A DNA stretch of 64,000 nucleotides from Bradyrhizobium sp. ARR65. GTDB lineage: Bacteria > Pseudomonadota > Alphaproteobacteria > Rhizobiales > Xanthobacteraceae. Shown here one piece after another: positions 1 to 8,481 of the stretch. Within the stretch, counting starts at the first letter, position 1. Each line of letters begins with the position of its first letter. Both the position numbers and the translations under genes were made by a program. Location: the NCBI RefSeq assembly GCF_000472385.1, contig NZ_AWZU01000012.1, forward strand, positions 119,006 to 183,005, read 5' to 3'. The notes under the pieces are model-generated. The model worked only from the letters and a program-made list of their open reading frames with translations. It was not told the origin of the DNA and ran no database searches.

Positions 1-1178
1 ATGATGCGTCCGACGCCATACTGATCTCCAACGCGGCTGACCTTGCCATCGGCAAAATCGATCTCGATCATGTCCTCCGACGAACCGATCAGGCCCACGG
101 ACTTGTGTGTGTGAGCGTCGAATATCTCGGTCGGATCATCGCTGCTCTTGTTGGGCGCGACATAAGCGTAGTTGCCTTCGATGTCGAAGGTAAGCCAATG
201 TGCCCCGCGATGACTTTTCATGCTGATCCGCTCCACCAGGACCGGGGCCATCGGATCGCGCATGCTCCATACATAGATGTGCGGATCGCCCGCGCTGCTG
301 CTCTGCCACACCTCGCGCTCATCGGGCGTCCAGCCAATCCCGTGCAGCAGCCCGGGCTCGCCGTGCGGATGCTCCGCAAGACCGGCGGTGACGATGCGGC
401 CGCTCTTGAGGTCGGCGACCTGCATCCCCCACAGGCCGGTCACGTTGTTCACCACGTAGCGGCTCGTGCCATCAACCGCGTAGGGGCCGAGAATGCCCGC
501 GTAAGGGCCGGTGCGTGAGACCGCGTAGCTCTGCGGATCGATCAAATAGAGGTATTTCCCGCTTCCGTCCTCGGCCTTGGTCTCCTGAAAGAGCGGCCCG
601 GAAACCGGGAAGAGGGTGTCGTGCGATCGATTAGAGAAATACACCTTGCGAACGGCATCACCCGTGCTGGCGTCCAGGACATTGATAAAGGGGGCCGAGC
701 CGTCTTCCGAAGTCGGAACGTACAAGAGCTGCCCGCCCGGATGAATCGCCAGCCGATCGACGTCGGGATCGATGGCGCGATTCCAGAGCACTCCATCCTT
801 GTAGACATCGAGGCAGTAGATCATCCCGACGCCCGAGCGGTTGCGGTAGGCCACGTAGAGCCGGCCGGTCGCCGTGCTGGCGGCGACCCCTCTCACGTCG
901 TCCACCTCGCGAACGGTCTCGATGGTCTTAACAAGGCGATGCCCGGCGCTGATGTCGTAGACCGATATCGAGCCCCGTGTGGTCGCCGCCTGATTGACTG
1001 CGTAGAGGAAACGCCCGGTGCGCGGTTCGTGTGCGGCAAGCATTGGGCTCTCCGTCGACGTGCTGCTCGTTGATGCAGCGAGAGGTGTGGCCGCGGCGCT
1101 GCCGACCCTAGACCCGATCATTACGGTCGCCATGGCAACCGCGCAGGCAAGTCGAATCCGGTGCTGTCCAGCTGTCAT
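1..1178 (-). CDS. secreted YncE-like beta-propeller protein (3' end cut by window edge)
   Basis: The minus frame is open from an ATG at 1178 to the window edge (392 codons), so the C-terminus is missing. GGAG lies 8 nt before the start. The N-terminus is a Sec-type signal peptide: basic MTAGQHRIR, a hydrophobic stretch, then an Ala-rich cleavage region. The mature part has repeated blade-like segments such as GRFLYAVN, GRLYVAYR, GQLLYVPT and NYAYVAPNKS, with an HGIGWTPDERE segment, typical of YncE/YVTN or lactonase-type seven-bladed propellers. A periplasmic location is inferred. The substrate is unknown. It is divergent from the serine hydrolase at 1405, with no obvious shared regulatory site in the 226-bp gap. 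Confidence 0.75.
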   Translation of the reverse strand, partial: MTAGQHRIRLACAVAMATVMIGSRVGSAAATPLAASTSSTSTESPMLAAHEPRTGRFLYAVNQAATTRGSISVYDISAGHRLVKTIETVREVDDVRGVAASTATGRLYVAYRNRSGVGMIYCLDVYKDGVLWNRAIDPDVDRLAIHPGGQLLYVPTSEDGSAPFINVLDASTGDAVRKVYFSNRSHDTLFPVSGPLFQETKAEDGSGKYLYLIDPQSYAVSRTGPYAGILGPYAVDGTSRYVVNNVTGLWGMQVADLKSGRIVTAGLAEHPHGEPGLLHGIGWTPDEREVWQSSSAGDPHIYVWSMRDPMAPVLVERISMKSHRGAHWLTFDIEGNYAYVAPNKSSDDPTEIFDAHTHKSVGLIGSSEDMIEIDFADGKVSRVGDQYGVGRI

Positions 1179-1404
1179 CCGCCCGTCTCCCGAAGCGCGA
1201 ACGCGATCAATAACCGTAAGGCATTTTGCGCAATGCCGGTATCCTCCTTCCGGCATCAGTGCGATCGTTGAGCGCGTAGGCGCAATCGCGCCAGCGTAAC
1301 GCGGATAAACCGCTTGTTGCCTGCCTTGCCAGCCAACAATCGATGGAACATCATCGCCGCCTACCCGCAGCCATTAGGCAAAACAACGAACAAGGGAGGA
1401 AAGC

Positions 1405-2700
1405 ATGAAAGCTGCGCTGAGACTGCTGCTTGTCACGACGACCTTGGTTCTCGCCGGTCACGCCTTTGCAGAGGTACTACCAACCGCGGAGCCCGTAACC
1501 GTCGATGTTTCGCCGGACCGGCTCTCCCGCATTCGGACGGTATTGCAAAAGGAGATCGACGCTGATCGCATGCCCGGCGCAGTCGTGATGATCGCTCGCC
1601 GAGGCCAGTTGATTTATTCCGAAGCGATCGGGTTCCAGGACAAGGCGGCCAGCAAGCCAATGACCAAGGATGCGATCTTCCGCATCTATTCCATGACGAA
1701 ACCCCTGACTTCGGTTGCCGCCATGATGCTGGTCGAGGAAGGCAGGATGCAGCTCACTGATCCGGTCGCGAAGTTCCTGCCGCAGTTCGCCAAGATGGAG
1801 GTGCTTGTCACGGACAAGGATGGCAAGACCACGCGGGAGACCGCCAAGCATCAAATGACCATTCAGGATCTCTTCAGGCATACGGCAGGCTTCACGTACG
1901 GAGAATTCTCGAATGTCCCGGAAATCAAAGCGGCCTACGCAGAAGCAAAGCTTTACCGGCCCGACATCACCGCAGAATCCCGCATGATCACGCCGGATCA
2001 ATTCGTCACCGGCATCGCCAAAGCGCCACTGGTGCACGAGCCGGGCACGACATGGGAGTACAGCATGGCCGTCGATGTGCTCGGGCGCGTCGTCGAAGCG
2101 ATCTCGGGTCAGCGGCTCTCGGCATTTCTCGATGAGCGGCTGTTCCGCCCCCTCAACATGGCCGACACAGGCTTCAAGGTTCCTGAGGCGCAATGGAGCC
2201 GCATCGCTGAGCCGTTGCCGAAAAATCCGCTCACGGGCGCCCCTAATGACGTCATGCTCGATGTGAAGATCGACCCCTTGAATGACTCCGGCGGTGGCGG
2301 CGCGGTGTCGACTGCCGCCGACTATTTGCGCTTCTGTCAAATGATGCTGAATGGTGGCTCGCTGGATGGCCGCAGGTACCTGAGCCCAACCAGCGTGAAG
2401 CTGATGACCTCAGATCACTTGGGCAATCGCCCTGGATCACCTCTTACACCTGGCGCTCTTCTAATGGGTGTGGATGGCTATACGTTCGGACTCGGCTTTA
2501 TGGTTCGACAAGGACCAGGGCTTGCCGGTGTACCCGGCTCTGAGGGCGAGTACATGTGGGCTGGTGCCGGTGGAACATTCTTCTGGATAGATCCGAAAGA
2601 GCAACTCGCCGTTGTTTACATGGCGCAAACACCAGGTGCCATCCGGCCGTACTACCGCCGGATGATCAAAGCGCTGGTGGCTCAGGCGTTGGATAAGTGA
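1405..2700 (+). CDS. exported serine hydrolase of the beta-lactamase/esterase (class C-like) family
   Basis: 431 aa, with GGGAGG placed well before the ATG. Residues 1-22 form a signal peptide ending in AFA, so the protein is probably periplasmic. The family signature is present: SxxK nucleophile motif SMTK at residues 96-99, the Tyr-Ser motif at 219-220 (WEYSMAVDVLG), and WAGAGGT at 385-391 in the place of the third (KTG-like) motif. This pattern fits EstB-type esterases or low-activity penicillin-binding-like hydrolases better than true AmpC lactamases. Likely action is hydrolysis of an ester or amide, substrate unknown. It stands alone, 226 bp from the divergent propeller gene. Confidence 0.88.
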   Translation: MKAALRLLLVTTTLVLAGHAFAEVLPTAEPVTVDVSPDRLSRIRTVLQKEIDADRMPGAVVMIARRGQLIYSEAIGFQDKAASKPMTKDAIFRIYSMTKPLTSVAAMMLVEEGRMQLTDPVAKFLPQFAKMEVLVTDKDGKTTRETAKHQMTIQDLFRHTAGFTYGEFSNVPEIKAAYAEAKLYRPDITAESRMITPDQFVTGIAKAPLVHEPGTTWEYSMAVDVLGRVVEAISGQRLSAFLDERLFRPLNMADTGFKVPEAQWSRIAEPLPKNPLTGAPNDVMLDVKIDPLNDSGGGGAVSTAADYLRFCQMMLNGGSLDGRRYLSPTSVKLMTSDHLGNRPGSPLTPGALLMGVDGYTFGLGFMVRQGPGLAGVPGSEGEYMWAGAGGTFFWIDPKEQLAVVYMAQTPGAIRPYYRRMIKALVAQALDK

Positions 2701-3271
2701 CGTAGCGATAGCCGCAGGCGGACCATCACGTGCGCCTGTGGCCCTGATAGGCGGCGAGCGGCCTGTGAGAACCAAAAGTCCAACCGATTTGCGCACCCGG
2801 CGGGCGAATCGGTTGTGCCGCCCACCGGATGCGATTGTTACGAATGTAACTGGTGATCGCTGATGCGGCTGAAATCCGCCAGCGCGGCCGATCACAAAGG
2901 GGCCTTCATCGCGTGAATGATTTGGCTCTTCGTCCACGATCTCAACTTTGTGAGACAGTTTGACGGCTCGATTGAGCTAACGCTGGCAAAAAGCTGCGAC
3001 GCGATGGCGTCACCATAGCGCGGCCGCGCAGCGCTGGCCTCCGCATGTCACCGATCCGCTCCGAGCAGATGTTGGAGGATGTGCGACGAAGATCAATTTT
3101 GAAATAACTGCAGGGCAATTGAGGGCGGCCCTAACGAGCCTCACTGAATTGTCACGCTGGGGAGATATCGCGCCTGCTTTCTATCACTGGCGCGAATTGT
3201 CACCCGGCGTATAAGATCACCAACAGCGGACCAGAGGTCCAAGACCGAACCAATGGGAGCCAGCGAGGGCA
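2701..3271. other. 571-bp intergenic region with hairpins and a short direct repeat
   Basis: No convincing gene on either strand. A perfect 9-bp inverted repeat (CAACCGATT at 2781-2789, AATCGGTTG at 2807-2815) lies 80 bp after the hydrolase stop and could be a terminator hairpin without a T-run. A second nested hairpin spans 2853-2895 (GTGATCG/CGATCAC outside GCGG/CCGC). Just before the kinase gene, the 10-mer GAATTGTCAC occurs twice, at 3146-3155 and 3194-3203, each preceded by TCACT. That is a candidate regulator site. Confidence 0.45.
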
Positions 3272-4624
3272 ATGAGACGAGCAGCTCGGACGAGAAGCAT
3301 GGCCGGCCGGCGCACGCCGCGCCCGCGCCTTCCATCTCGGTTGGAGCTGCGAGAGCAGGTTGCCGAATTGGTTGCGCAGCAGGCGGCGATGTCTGAAGTG
3401 CTCCGCGCAATCGCCAGCTCGCCGCACGACCTGCAGCCGGTCTTCGAGACAATCCTCGACAGCGCCACGCGGCTCTGCCGGGTCGAGTCGGCTGCCTTGC
3501 GCCTCTCCGAAGAGGGGGGAGCGCGCCGCGTCGCACAGCGACTCGCTCCGGATGCTGCCGCGCGGTGGACAGGACCGCCGACCCTGGCGCCGCGAGGCAC
3601 CTTTCTCGGCGATCTCGCTACCAGAAAGACGGCCCTCCACATTCCCGATATCGCGCAGCATGAAAGCTATCTTCGGGGTGACCCCACCGTCGTGGCCGGC
3701 GTCGATTTGGCTGGACTTCGAACACAGCTCTCCGTGCCGCTGTTAAAGGACGATCATGTCATCGGATATATCGGCCTTGCACGGCGCCGCCGGCAGCCGT
3801 TCACGGACCGAGAGATCGCGCTCGTCACTGACTTCGCGAGGCAAGCGACCATTGCGCTGGACATAACTCGTCGCGAGCGCGAACTTCGTAAGGTCCAGAG
3901 TGAGCTGGCACGCGCGAACCGCGTTGCCATCCTTGGCCAACTCGCCGCCTCGATCGCTCATGAGCTCAGGCAGCCATTGACCAGCCTGGCCGCGAACGGC
4001 GACGCCGGCCTGAACTGGCTTGCAATGCAGCCGCCCAATCTTGGACAGGCAAAACGCTCTTTCGAAGCCATCGTCGCCGACAGCCGCCGTGCAAACAGCA
4101 TCGTAAATGGCTTGATGGGTCTTACGAAGAAGAAGGCTCCGCGCAAGGAGTGTCTGGACATCAACCACGCGATCATGGAGGTCGCTGCACTGATCCAAAG
4201 CGAAGCCCTCAAGAATGGCGTGTCGATAGACACGCGGCTCGCGCCCCGCCTGCCACCCCTGCGGGGCGACCGGGTGCAACTGCAGCAGGTGATTCTAAAT
4301 CTGACCGTCAATGCCATTCAGGCGATGAGCAGCCTCTCGGGGAGCAAGCGAGAGCTGGAGATCAGCACCGAGAGAACGGAGAACGGCGTGCGAGTTGCGT
4401 GCCGGGACACCGGTCCAGGGTTGACGCCGGAGAGCCTGGACCGGCTCTTTGAGCCATTCTACACGACAAGGCCTGACGGCGTCGGCTTGGGATTATCGAT
4501 CTGCCGCTCCATCGTCCAAGCACACGGAGGACGACTGTGGGCGACCGCGGCCGAGCCGAACGGCGCTTTGTTTCAGTTCACGATCCCTGCCGATCAAGGC
4601 CCAGGTGCCGATCAGGAACCATGA
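3272..4624 (+). CDS. GAF-domain sensor histidine kinase
   Basis: 450 aa, no membrane segment, so probably a soluble kinase. After a basic start there is a short helix and a GAF domain (about residues 25-190, including the VPLLKDDHVIGYIGLARR core). The HisKA dimerisation helix carries the phospho-acceptor His230 in SIAHELRQPL. The HATPase_c domain shows the N box (NLTVNAIQAM), G1 box DTGPGL and G2 box GVGLGLSI. No response regulator is adjacent, so it is an orphan kinase here. GAGG lies very close to the ATG, so the exact start is not certain. It is convergent with the cyclase gene, 24 bp between the stops. Confidence 0.9.
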   Translation: MRRAARTRSMAGRRTPRPRLPSRLELREQVAELVAQQAAMSEVLRAIASSPHDLQPVFETILDSATRLCRVESAALRLSEEGGARRVAQRLAPDAAARWTGPPTLAPRGTFLGDLATRKTALHIPDIAQHESYLRGDPTVVAGVDLAGLRTQLSVPLLKDDHVIGYIGLARRRRQPFTDREIALVTDFARQATIALDITRRERELRKVQSELARANRVAILGQLAASIAHELRQPLTSLAANGDAGLNWLAMQPPNLGQAKRSFEAIVADSRRANSIVNGLMGLTKKKAPRKECLDINHAIMEVAALIQSEALKNGVSIDTRLAPRLPPLRGDRVQLQQVILNLTVNAIQAMSSLSGSKRELEISTERTENGVRVACRDTGPGLTPESLDRLFEPFYTTRPDGVGLGLSICRSIVQAHGGRLWATAAEPNGALFQFTIPADQGPGADQEP

Positions 4625-4648
4625 GCTATCGGCAACGTGGCCCCGGCC

Positions 4649-5848
4649 TCAGCCATCATACGCAAACAGTTCGATTGGTTCACTGAAGCCCCGCACCGGA
4701 TATTCGCCGACGCGCTCGAGATCGAAATCGCTTTGCACGAAGTCGGCGAACGCGCGGGACAGCAGCACCTTTCGACCGAGTTGTTTGGTCAGGGCTTCGA
4801 GACGCGAAGCCATATTCACCGCGGGACCGATCACCGTGAAGTCGAGCCGGCTGCGCGAGCCGATATTGCCGTACATGACGTCTCCGACGTGGACGCCGAT
4901 ACCGTAGTTCAGCGGCACACGACCGGTTTCGCTGTTCTTTTGGTTCAGGGCAATCATGGACTGACGGGCCTCGGTAACCGCGTGCAACAGATTTGCGCAG
5001 GCCGAGGGCTGGCTGAGCGGAAAAATGGCCAGAAGACCGTCACCCATAAATTTCAGTATTTCCCCGCCATGTCGCGCGATCGGCTCCGAGATCGCGTCAA
5101 AATAGTCGTTCAGAAGATCGATGACGTCATCGCGCGGCCAGTTATCGGAGATCGCAGTGAAATCGCGCAGATCGCAGATCATGATGGCGGCGCGTACGGT
5201 TGTCCCGCTTCCGCGCCTGGTGGCGCCAGCCAGAATGAGTTCGCCGGCATGGGACCCGACATACGTTTCGAGCAGCGTTCGCGCCAGCCGGTTCTTGACA
5301 CGGATTTCGCTGACCAGCGCCAGAAGCGGCAACAGTCTCGACAGGCTGGCGATCTGCGTGTCGTCGAAACCACCTGGCCGGTCGGTTGCAAAGGTCACCA
5401 TGTGGCGCTTGCCTAGGGTATGATACAGCGGCCACGCCACATAGTCGGTCAAGCCCTTGGCCCGCATCTCATCATAGACGGCGTGCTTACGGCCCACCGA
5501 CGGATCGCGTTCGAGATTTTCGCGCACCTCGGCGGCACCCTCATGGATTTCGTTTGCGGGACTGCCGATGTATTCGGATCGTCCCCTGACGTCGTAATCG
5601 ACTCTCGCAATCTCGGCCTCGCGCATTCCGTCGGCCCACATGATCCGGGCGCCAAGCCATTGCGGGTGGTGGATCAGGAAATGAAGCGACGCCCGCTTGA
5701 CGGGAATGCCGGCTCGCTGAAGACGGATACATAGCTCGGCGAAAATATTGTCGATGAAGCGTTCATCGCGCGTGTGGTTTGTCAACCACTGCACAACGTC
5801 GTTCTCGGAATAGTCAGCGCCGGCATCGATGTTTGGCGGCGAGTTCAT
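4649..5848 (-). CDS. class III adenylate/guanylate cyclase
   Basis: 399 aa from the ATG at 5848, chosen because GAGGAGCAGGAT sits directly upstream; the frame stays open 59 codons further without such a site. The N-terminal half (about 1-200) is a sensor-like region with no membrane segment. The C-terminal cyclase domain has both metal-binding aspartates (Asp226 in ICDLRDF, Asp270 in FMGDG), substrate-selecting Lys267 and Asp337, and the transition-state pair Asn345/Arg349 in VNMASRLE. All catalytic residues are present, and the Lys/Asp pair predicts ATP, giving cAMP. The effector is unknown. Confidence 0.92.
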   Translation of the reverse strand: MNSPPNIDAGADYSENDVVQWLTNHTRDERFIDNIFAELCIRLQRAGIPVKRASLHFLIHHPQWLGARIMWADGMREAEIARVDYDVRGRSEYIGSPANEIHEGAAEVRENLERDPSVGRKHAVYDEMRAKGLTDYVAWPLYHTLGKRHMVTFATDRPGGFDDTQIASLSRLLPLLALVSEIRVKNRLARTLLETYVGSHAGELILAGATRRGSGTTVRAAIMICDLRDFTAISDNWPRDDVIDLLNDYFDAISEPIARHGGEILKFMGDGLLAIFPLSQPSACANLLHAVTEARQSMIALNQKNSETGRVPLNYGIGVHVGDVMYGNIGSRSRLDFTVIGPAVNMASRLEALTKQLGRKVLLSRAFADFVQSDFDLERVGEYPVRGFSEPIELFAYDG

Positions 5849-6158
5849 ATCCTGCTCCTCAGTGGTGACCTGGATTGATGGTATACGACATCTCGCGTCC
5901 GCGCTCGACGGAGAAGTCCGCCCGCAATTTGCTTGCGCCAGCGGGGCTGCCGGTCGCGGGGCTTTGGCGGATGGAGCGCACGGGCCGCGGCCGCAGTCGG
6001 CCATTGGATCGGAATAGCGCCACACTTGTTACTCCCGGCGTTCGATTTCCGGTGCCAAAACCATCTCGCCACTAACAACGCGCGATGAGCGGCGAATGGT
6101 GCCGCGCCTGCAACCTGGCGACGCGGGCATTCGCCCAAATCAGGAGGTTTGAGGAGCC
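5849..6158. other. 310-bp gap between divergent genes
   Basis: No gene, RNA or repeat recognised. The right end carries the strong AGGAGG of the DUF899 gene, about 15-20 nt before its ATG, plus a closer GAGGAG. The left end carries the ribosome site of the cyclase gene. Promoters for both directions must lie here but none is clear. Confidence 0.5.
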
Positions 6159-6956
6159 ATGACTACATCAGCCGAGAACGGACGGAAGGGCGGACAGCCT
6201 GCCATGCAAACACCACCTGTCGTGTCGCCGCAGGCCTGGGAGGCGGCCCGCCAGCAGTTGCTCGTGAAGGAAAAGGCCCTGACGAAGGCCCGCGACGCTT
6301 TGGCCGCCGAACGACGGCGGATGCCGTGGATGGCCGTGGAGAAAGCGTATGCGTTCGAGGGTCCTGCGGGAAAGGTCAGCCTGCTCGACCTGTTCGACGG
6401 CCGGCGTCAGTTGATCGTCTACCGGGCATTCTTCGAGCCGGGGGTATATGGCTGGCCCGACCACGCCTGCCGCGGCTGCTCCATGGTGGCCGATCAGGTC
6501 GCCCACGTCGCCCATCTGAACGCCCGCGATACGACCCTCGTCTTCGTCTCCCGTGCGCCGCAGGCGGACATCGCGCGGTTGAAGTCGCGGATGGGCTGGC
6601 AGATACCGTGGTTCACCATCACAGACGGCTTCGACGCCGACTTCGGCGTGGGCGAGTGGCACGGTACGAACGTGTTCTATCGCGACGGCGACCGCGTGTT
6701 CCGCACCTACTTTATCGACAACCGCGGCGACGAACAGATGGGGAGCACCTGGAACTACCTCGATATCACGCCGCTGGGCCGGCAGGAGGTCTGGGAGGAT
6801 TCGCCCGAGGGTTATCCTCAGACTCCGACCTACAAATGGTGGAACTGGCACGACGCTTACGTGGCGGACGCACCGCCCGACAAGAAGTGGGTCGAGGTGT
6901 CGGACGCCGGAGAGGCGGCATTCCGGAATAAGAACCAGCAGGGCCAAAGCTCCTGA
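6159..6956 (+). CDS. DUF899 family thioredoxin-fold protein
   Basis: 265 aa. It matches the DUF899 family through an N-terminal helical segment (AWEAARQQLLVKEKALTK), the PWMAVEKAYAFEGPAGK strand, LFDGRRQLIVYRAFF, the HACRGCSMVADQV segment with a CxxC-like Cys-Arg-Gly-Cys pair, and the C-terminal WWNWHDAY motif. These are predicted thioredoxin-like proteins. A redox role is plausible but no reaction is known. Strong GAGGAG ribosome site. It is transcribed alone, with a perfect hairpin about 100 bp after its stop. Confidence 0.88.
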   Translation: MTTSAENGRKGGQPAMQTPPVVSPQAWEAARQQLLVKEKALTKARDALAAERRRMPWMAVEKAYAFEGPAGKVSLLDLFDGRRQLIVYRAFFEPGVYGWPDHACRGCSMVADQVAHVAHLNARDTTLVFVSRAPQADIARLKSRMGWQIPWFTITDGFDADFGVGEWHGTNVFYRDGDRVFRTYFIDNRGDEQMGSTWNYLDITPLGRQEVWEDSPEGYPQTPTYKWWNWHDAYVADAPPDKKWVEVSDAGEAAFRNKNQQGQSS

Positions 6957-7304
6957 TGTCCAAGGCAACCTGTCTTACCTTCCGCAAACCGCGAGGACCC
7001 CACCGAAGGACGATCACATCGGTATAGTCCATCCGCAACTTTCAATCGCTCCCGAGATGCTGCCGATTTTATTCATCGGCAGCACAACCACGATTGGGTT
7101 CCAGCGTTATCGTCGCTGAGCTTGCGAGGCAGGCTCACGCATAACCTGCAGCGGAGGTCGCGAGGCGCTGCTTGAGCGCAGGTGATCGACGAAATCAGAA
7201 ACGCAAGAACGTCAAAAAGTGACCACGTTCGTGCTTCGGATTGAACCCGTGAGAACGGATGCGCAGGATCCGGGACTCACCAAGAACGCAGCGGAGGAAA
7301 TCGA
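6957..7304. other. 348-bp intergenic region
   Basis: No gene seen. It contains the hairpin at 7058-7084 and the strong GGAGGAA ribosome site of the phasin gene at its right end. The phasin promoter should lie in the right half, but no sigma-70 hexamers are convincing. Confidence 0.45.
7058..7084 (+). terminator. perfect 10-bp hairpin, possible terminator of the DUF899 gene
   Basis: TGCTGCCGAT (7058-7067) and ATCGGCAGCA (7075-7084) pair perfectly around a 7-nt TTTATTC loop. There is no U-tract on the plus strand (ACAACC follows), so intrinsic termination is uncertain. It could instead be an mRNA 3' end stabiliser. Confidence 0.4.
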
Positions 7305-7895
7305 ATGGCACGCCAGGAGGACAAATCGACCCAGGATCCAGAGGGTGTAGCTCGTGCAACAAGCGAGCAAATTGCCGAGCAGCCGAGGCGAATGGTGCGC
7401 GCTGCTGCTGAGGCGACCGAGGAGGTGGCGAAGGCCAGCGCCAATCTGCTCCAGCAGAATGCGGAACTCCTACGCAATAGTTGGCGCTTCGGTCTGGACA
7501 CAACAACGGCGATCATGGGCCGTTCGACCGAACAGGTCAGCCGCACCCTTGGTTTATCGGGCAATGAAGCGCAACAGGCGACCGAGCGCTCAGCCCGGAA
7601 CACAGAGACTCTCCTTTACTCTGCCACGGCGGCGAGCAAGTGCATGAGTGGATTGTCGCAAGAGTATTTCGAGTTCGTTCGCCGTCAACTCGAGACGAGC
7701 ATGGAGCGCATAAACGAACTGTGGCGCTGCCGCAGTCCCCAGGACGTTGCGGCCGTTCAGAGCGATCTTATGCGCGATACGCTCGGCAGCGTGCTGGAGA
7801 GCAGTCGCCGGATGGCCGACATATCGCTCAAGCTGACGGACGATGCGGCGACACATATGACACAAAATCTGGAGCGCATGAAGCGAGCCGCCTAA
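7305..7895 (+). CDS. phasin family protein
   Basis: 196 aa with GGAGGAAATCGA upstream. Almost entirely amphipathic helix, rich in Ala, Gln, Glu and Ser, with no Cys cluster or membrane segment. The central part (NAELLRNSWRFGLDTTTAIMGRSTEQ and EYFEFVRRQLETSMERI) and the final MTQNLERMKRAA are typical of rhizobial phasin_2 proteins, which coat polyhydroxyalkanoate granules. The granule role comes from the family; no PHA synthase is nearby. It is followed 75 bp later by the small CxxC protein, perhaps on the same transcript. Confidence 0.85.
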   Translation: MARQEDKSTQDPEGVARATSEQIAEQPRRMVRAAAEATEEVAKASANLLQQNAELLRNSWRFGLDTTTAIMGRSTEQVSRTLGLSGNEAQQATERSARNTETLLYSATAASKCMSGLSQEYFEFVRRQLETSMERINELWRCRSPQDVAAVQSDLMRDTLGSVLESSRRMADISLKLTDDAATHMTQNLERMKRAA

Positions 7896-7970
7896 GGCTT
7901 TCCGGTTTCGTCGGTCACGGACAAAAGAGCGGCCGCGTGCGCGACCGCTCTCTCGACCTTGGAGGAACGG

Positions 7971-8144
7971 ATGCCGCTCATCCTATTTCGATGTCCTGTT
8001 AAAGCGTTGAACGTTCAGTGGGTGGACTGCGAAGGCCAGCGGCCGGGCGACAGCACCGCTGTTTATAAAGCGATTGTTTGTCCCGCGTGTGCCCGGCTGC
8101 ATTTCGTAAATCAGTCGTCAGGCGAGCTGTTGCGAGAGAGCTGA
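7971..8144 (+). CDS. small conserved protein with paired cysteines
   Basis: 57 aa. The start at 7971 is fixed by GGAGGAA 4 nt upstream. The sequence opens MPLILFRCP, has a second Cys at VDCEG and a CPAC motif, then RLHFVN. Four cysteines in this order suggest a small zinc ribbon. Short proteins of this style (FRCP...CPACxRxHxVN) are common in Bradyrhizobium, but I know no function. It ends 4 nt before the ferredoxin stop on the opposite strand. Confidence 0.65.
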   Translation: MPLILFRCPVKALNVQWVDCEGQRPGDSTAVYKAIVCPACARLHFVNQSSGELLRES

Positions 8145-8148
8145 AAAT

Positions 8149-8472
8149 TCACGTCTGCCGGTCGGGCAGGCGCAGCATGAGGCCGTCGAGTTCGGGCGTG
8201 ATCTTGATCTGGCAGGAAAGGCGGCTGTTGGGCTGGCGCTCGGCCGCGGTGCCATCCAGCAATGCATCTTCCTCGTTGCTGCGCGGTGGAAGCTTATCGA
8301 GCCAGGCCGCGTCGACATAGACGTGGCAGGTGGCGCACATGGCGTTGCCGCCGCATTCGGCGAGTATGCCGTCGAGCCCGCGGGTGAGCGCGGTAGCCAT
8401 GGCGGTCGCGCCGGTGTCTGCCTCGGCGGTCTCGCTGCGGCCATCGGGATGAATGAAGGTGATGCTCGGCAT
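8149..8472 (-). CDS. [2Fe-2S] ferredoxin, redox partner of the adjacent P450
   Basis: 107 aa plant/adrenodoxin-type ferredoxin. The cluster ligands are Cys40, Cys46, Cys49 and Cys87 (CGGNAMCATC and LSCQ). It starts 10 bp after the P450 stop on the same strand, so the two genes are almost certainly co-transcribed. In Rhodopseudomonas palustris the CYP199A P450s use a ferredoxin of this type (palustrisredoxin/Pux) fed by a separate FAD reductase. No reductase gene lies in this window. Confidence 0.92.
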   Translation of the reverse strand: MPSITFIHPDGRSETAEADTGATAMATALTRGLDGILAECGGNAMCATCHVYVDAAWLDKLPPRSNEEDALLDGTAAERQPNSRLSCQIKITPELDGLMLRLPDRQT

Positions 8473-8481
8473 GGTTCTCGC

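Noticed and set aside
2461..2937. 158-codon minus-strand frame after the serine hydrolase gene
   Set aside because: It overlaps the 3' end of the hydrolase gene and the hairpin region, has no ribosome site of note and resembles no protein family.
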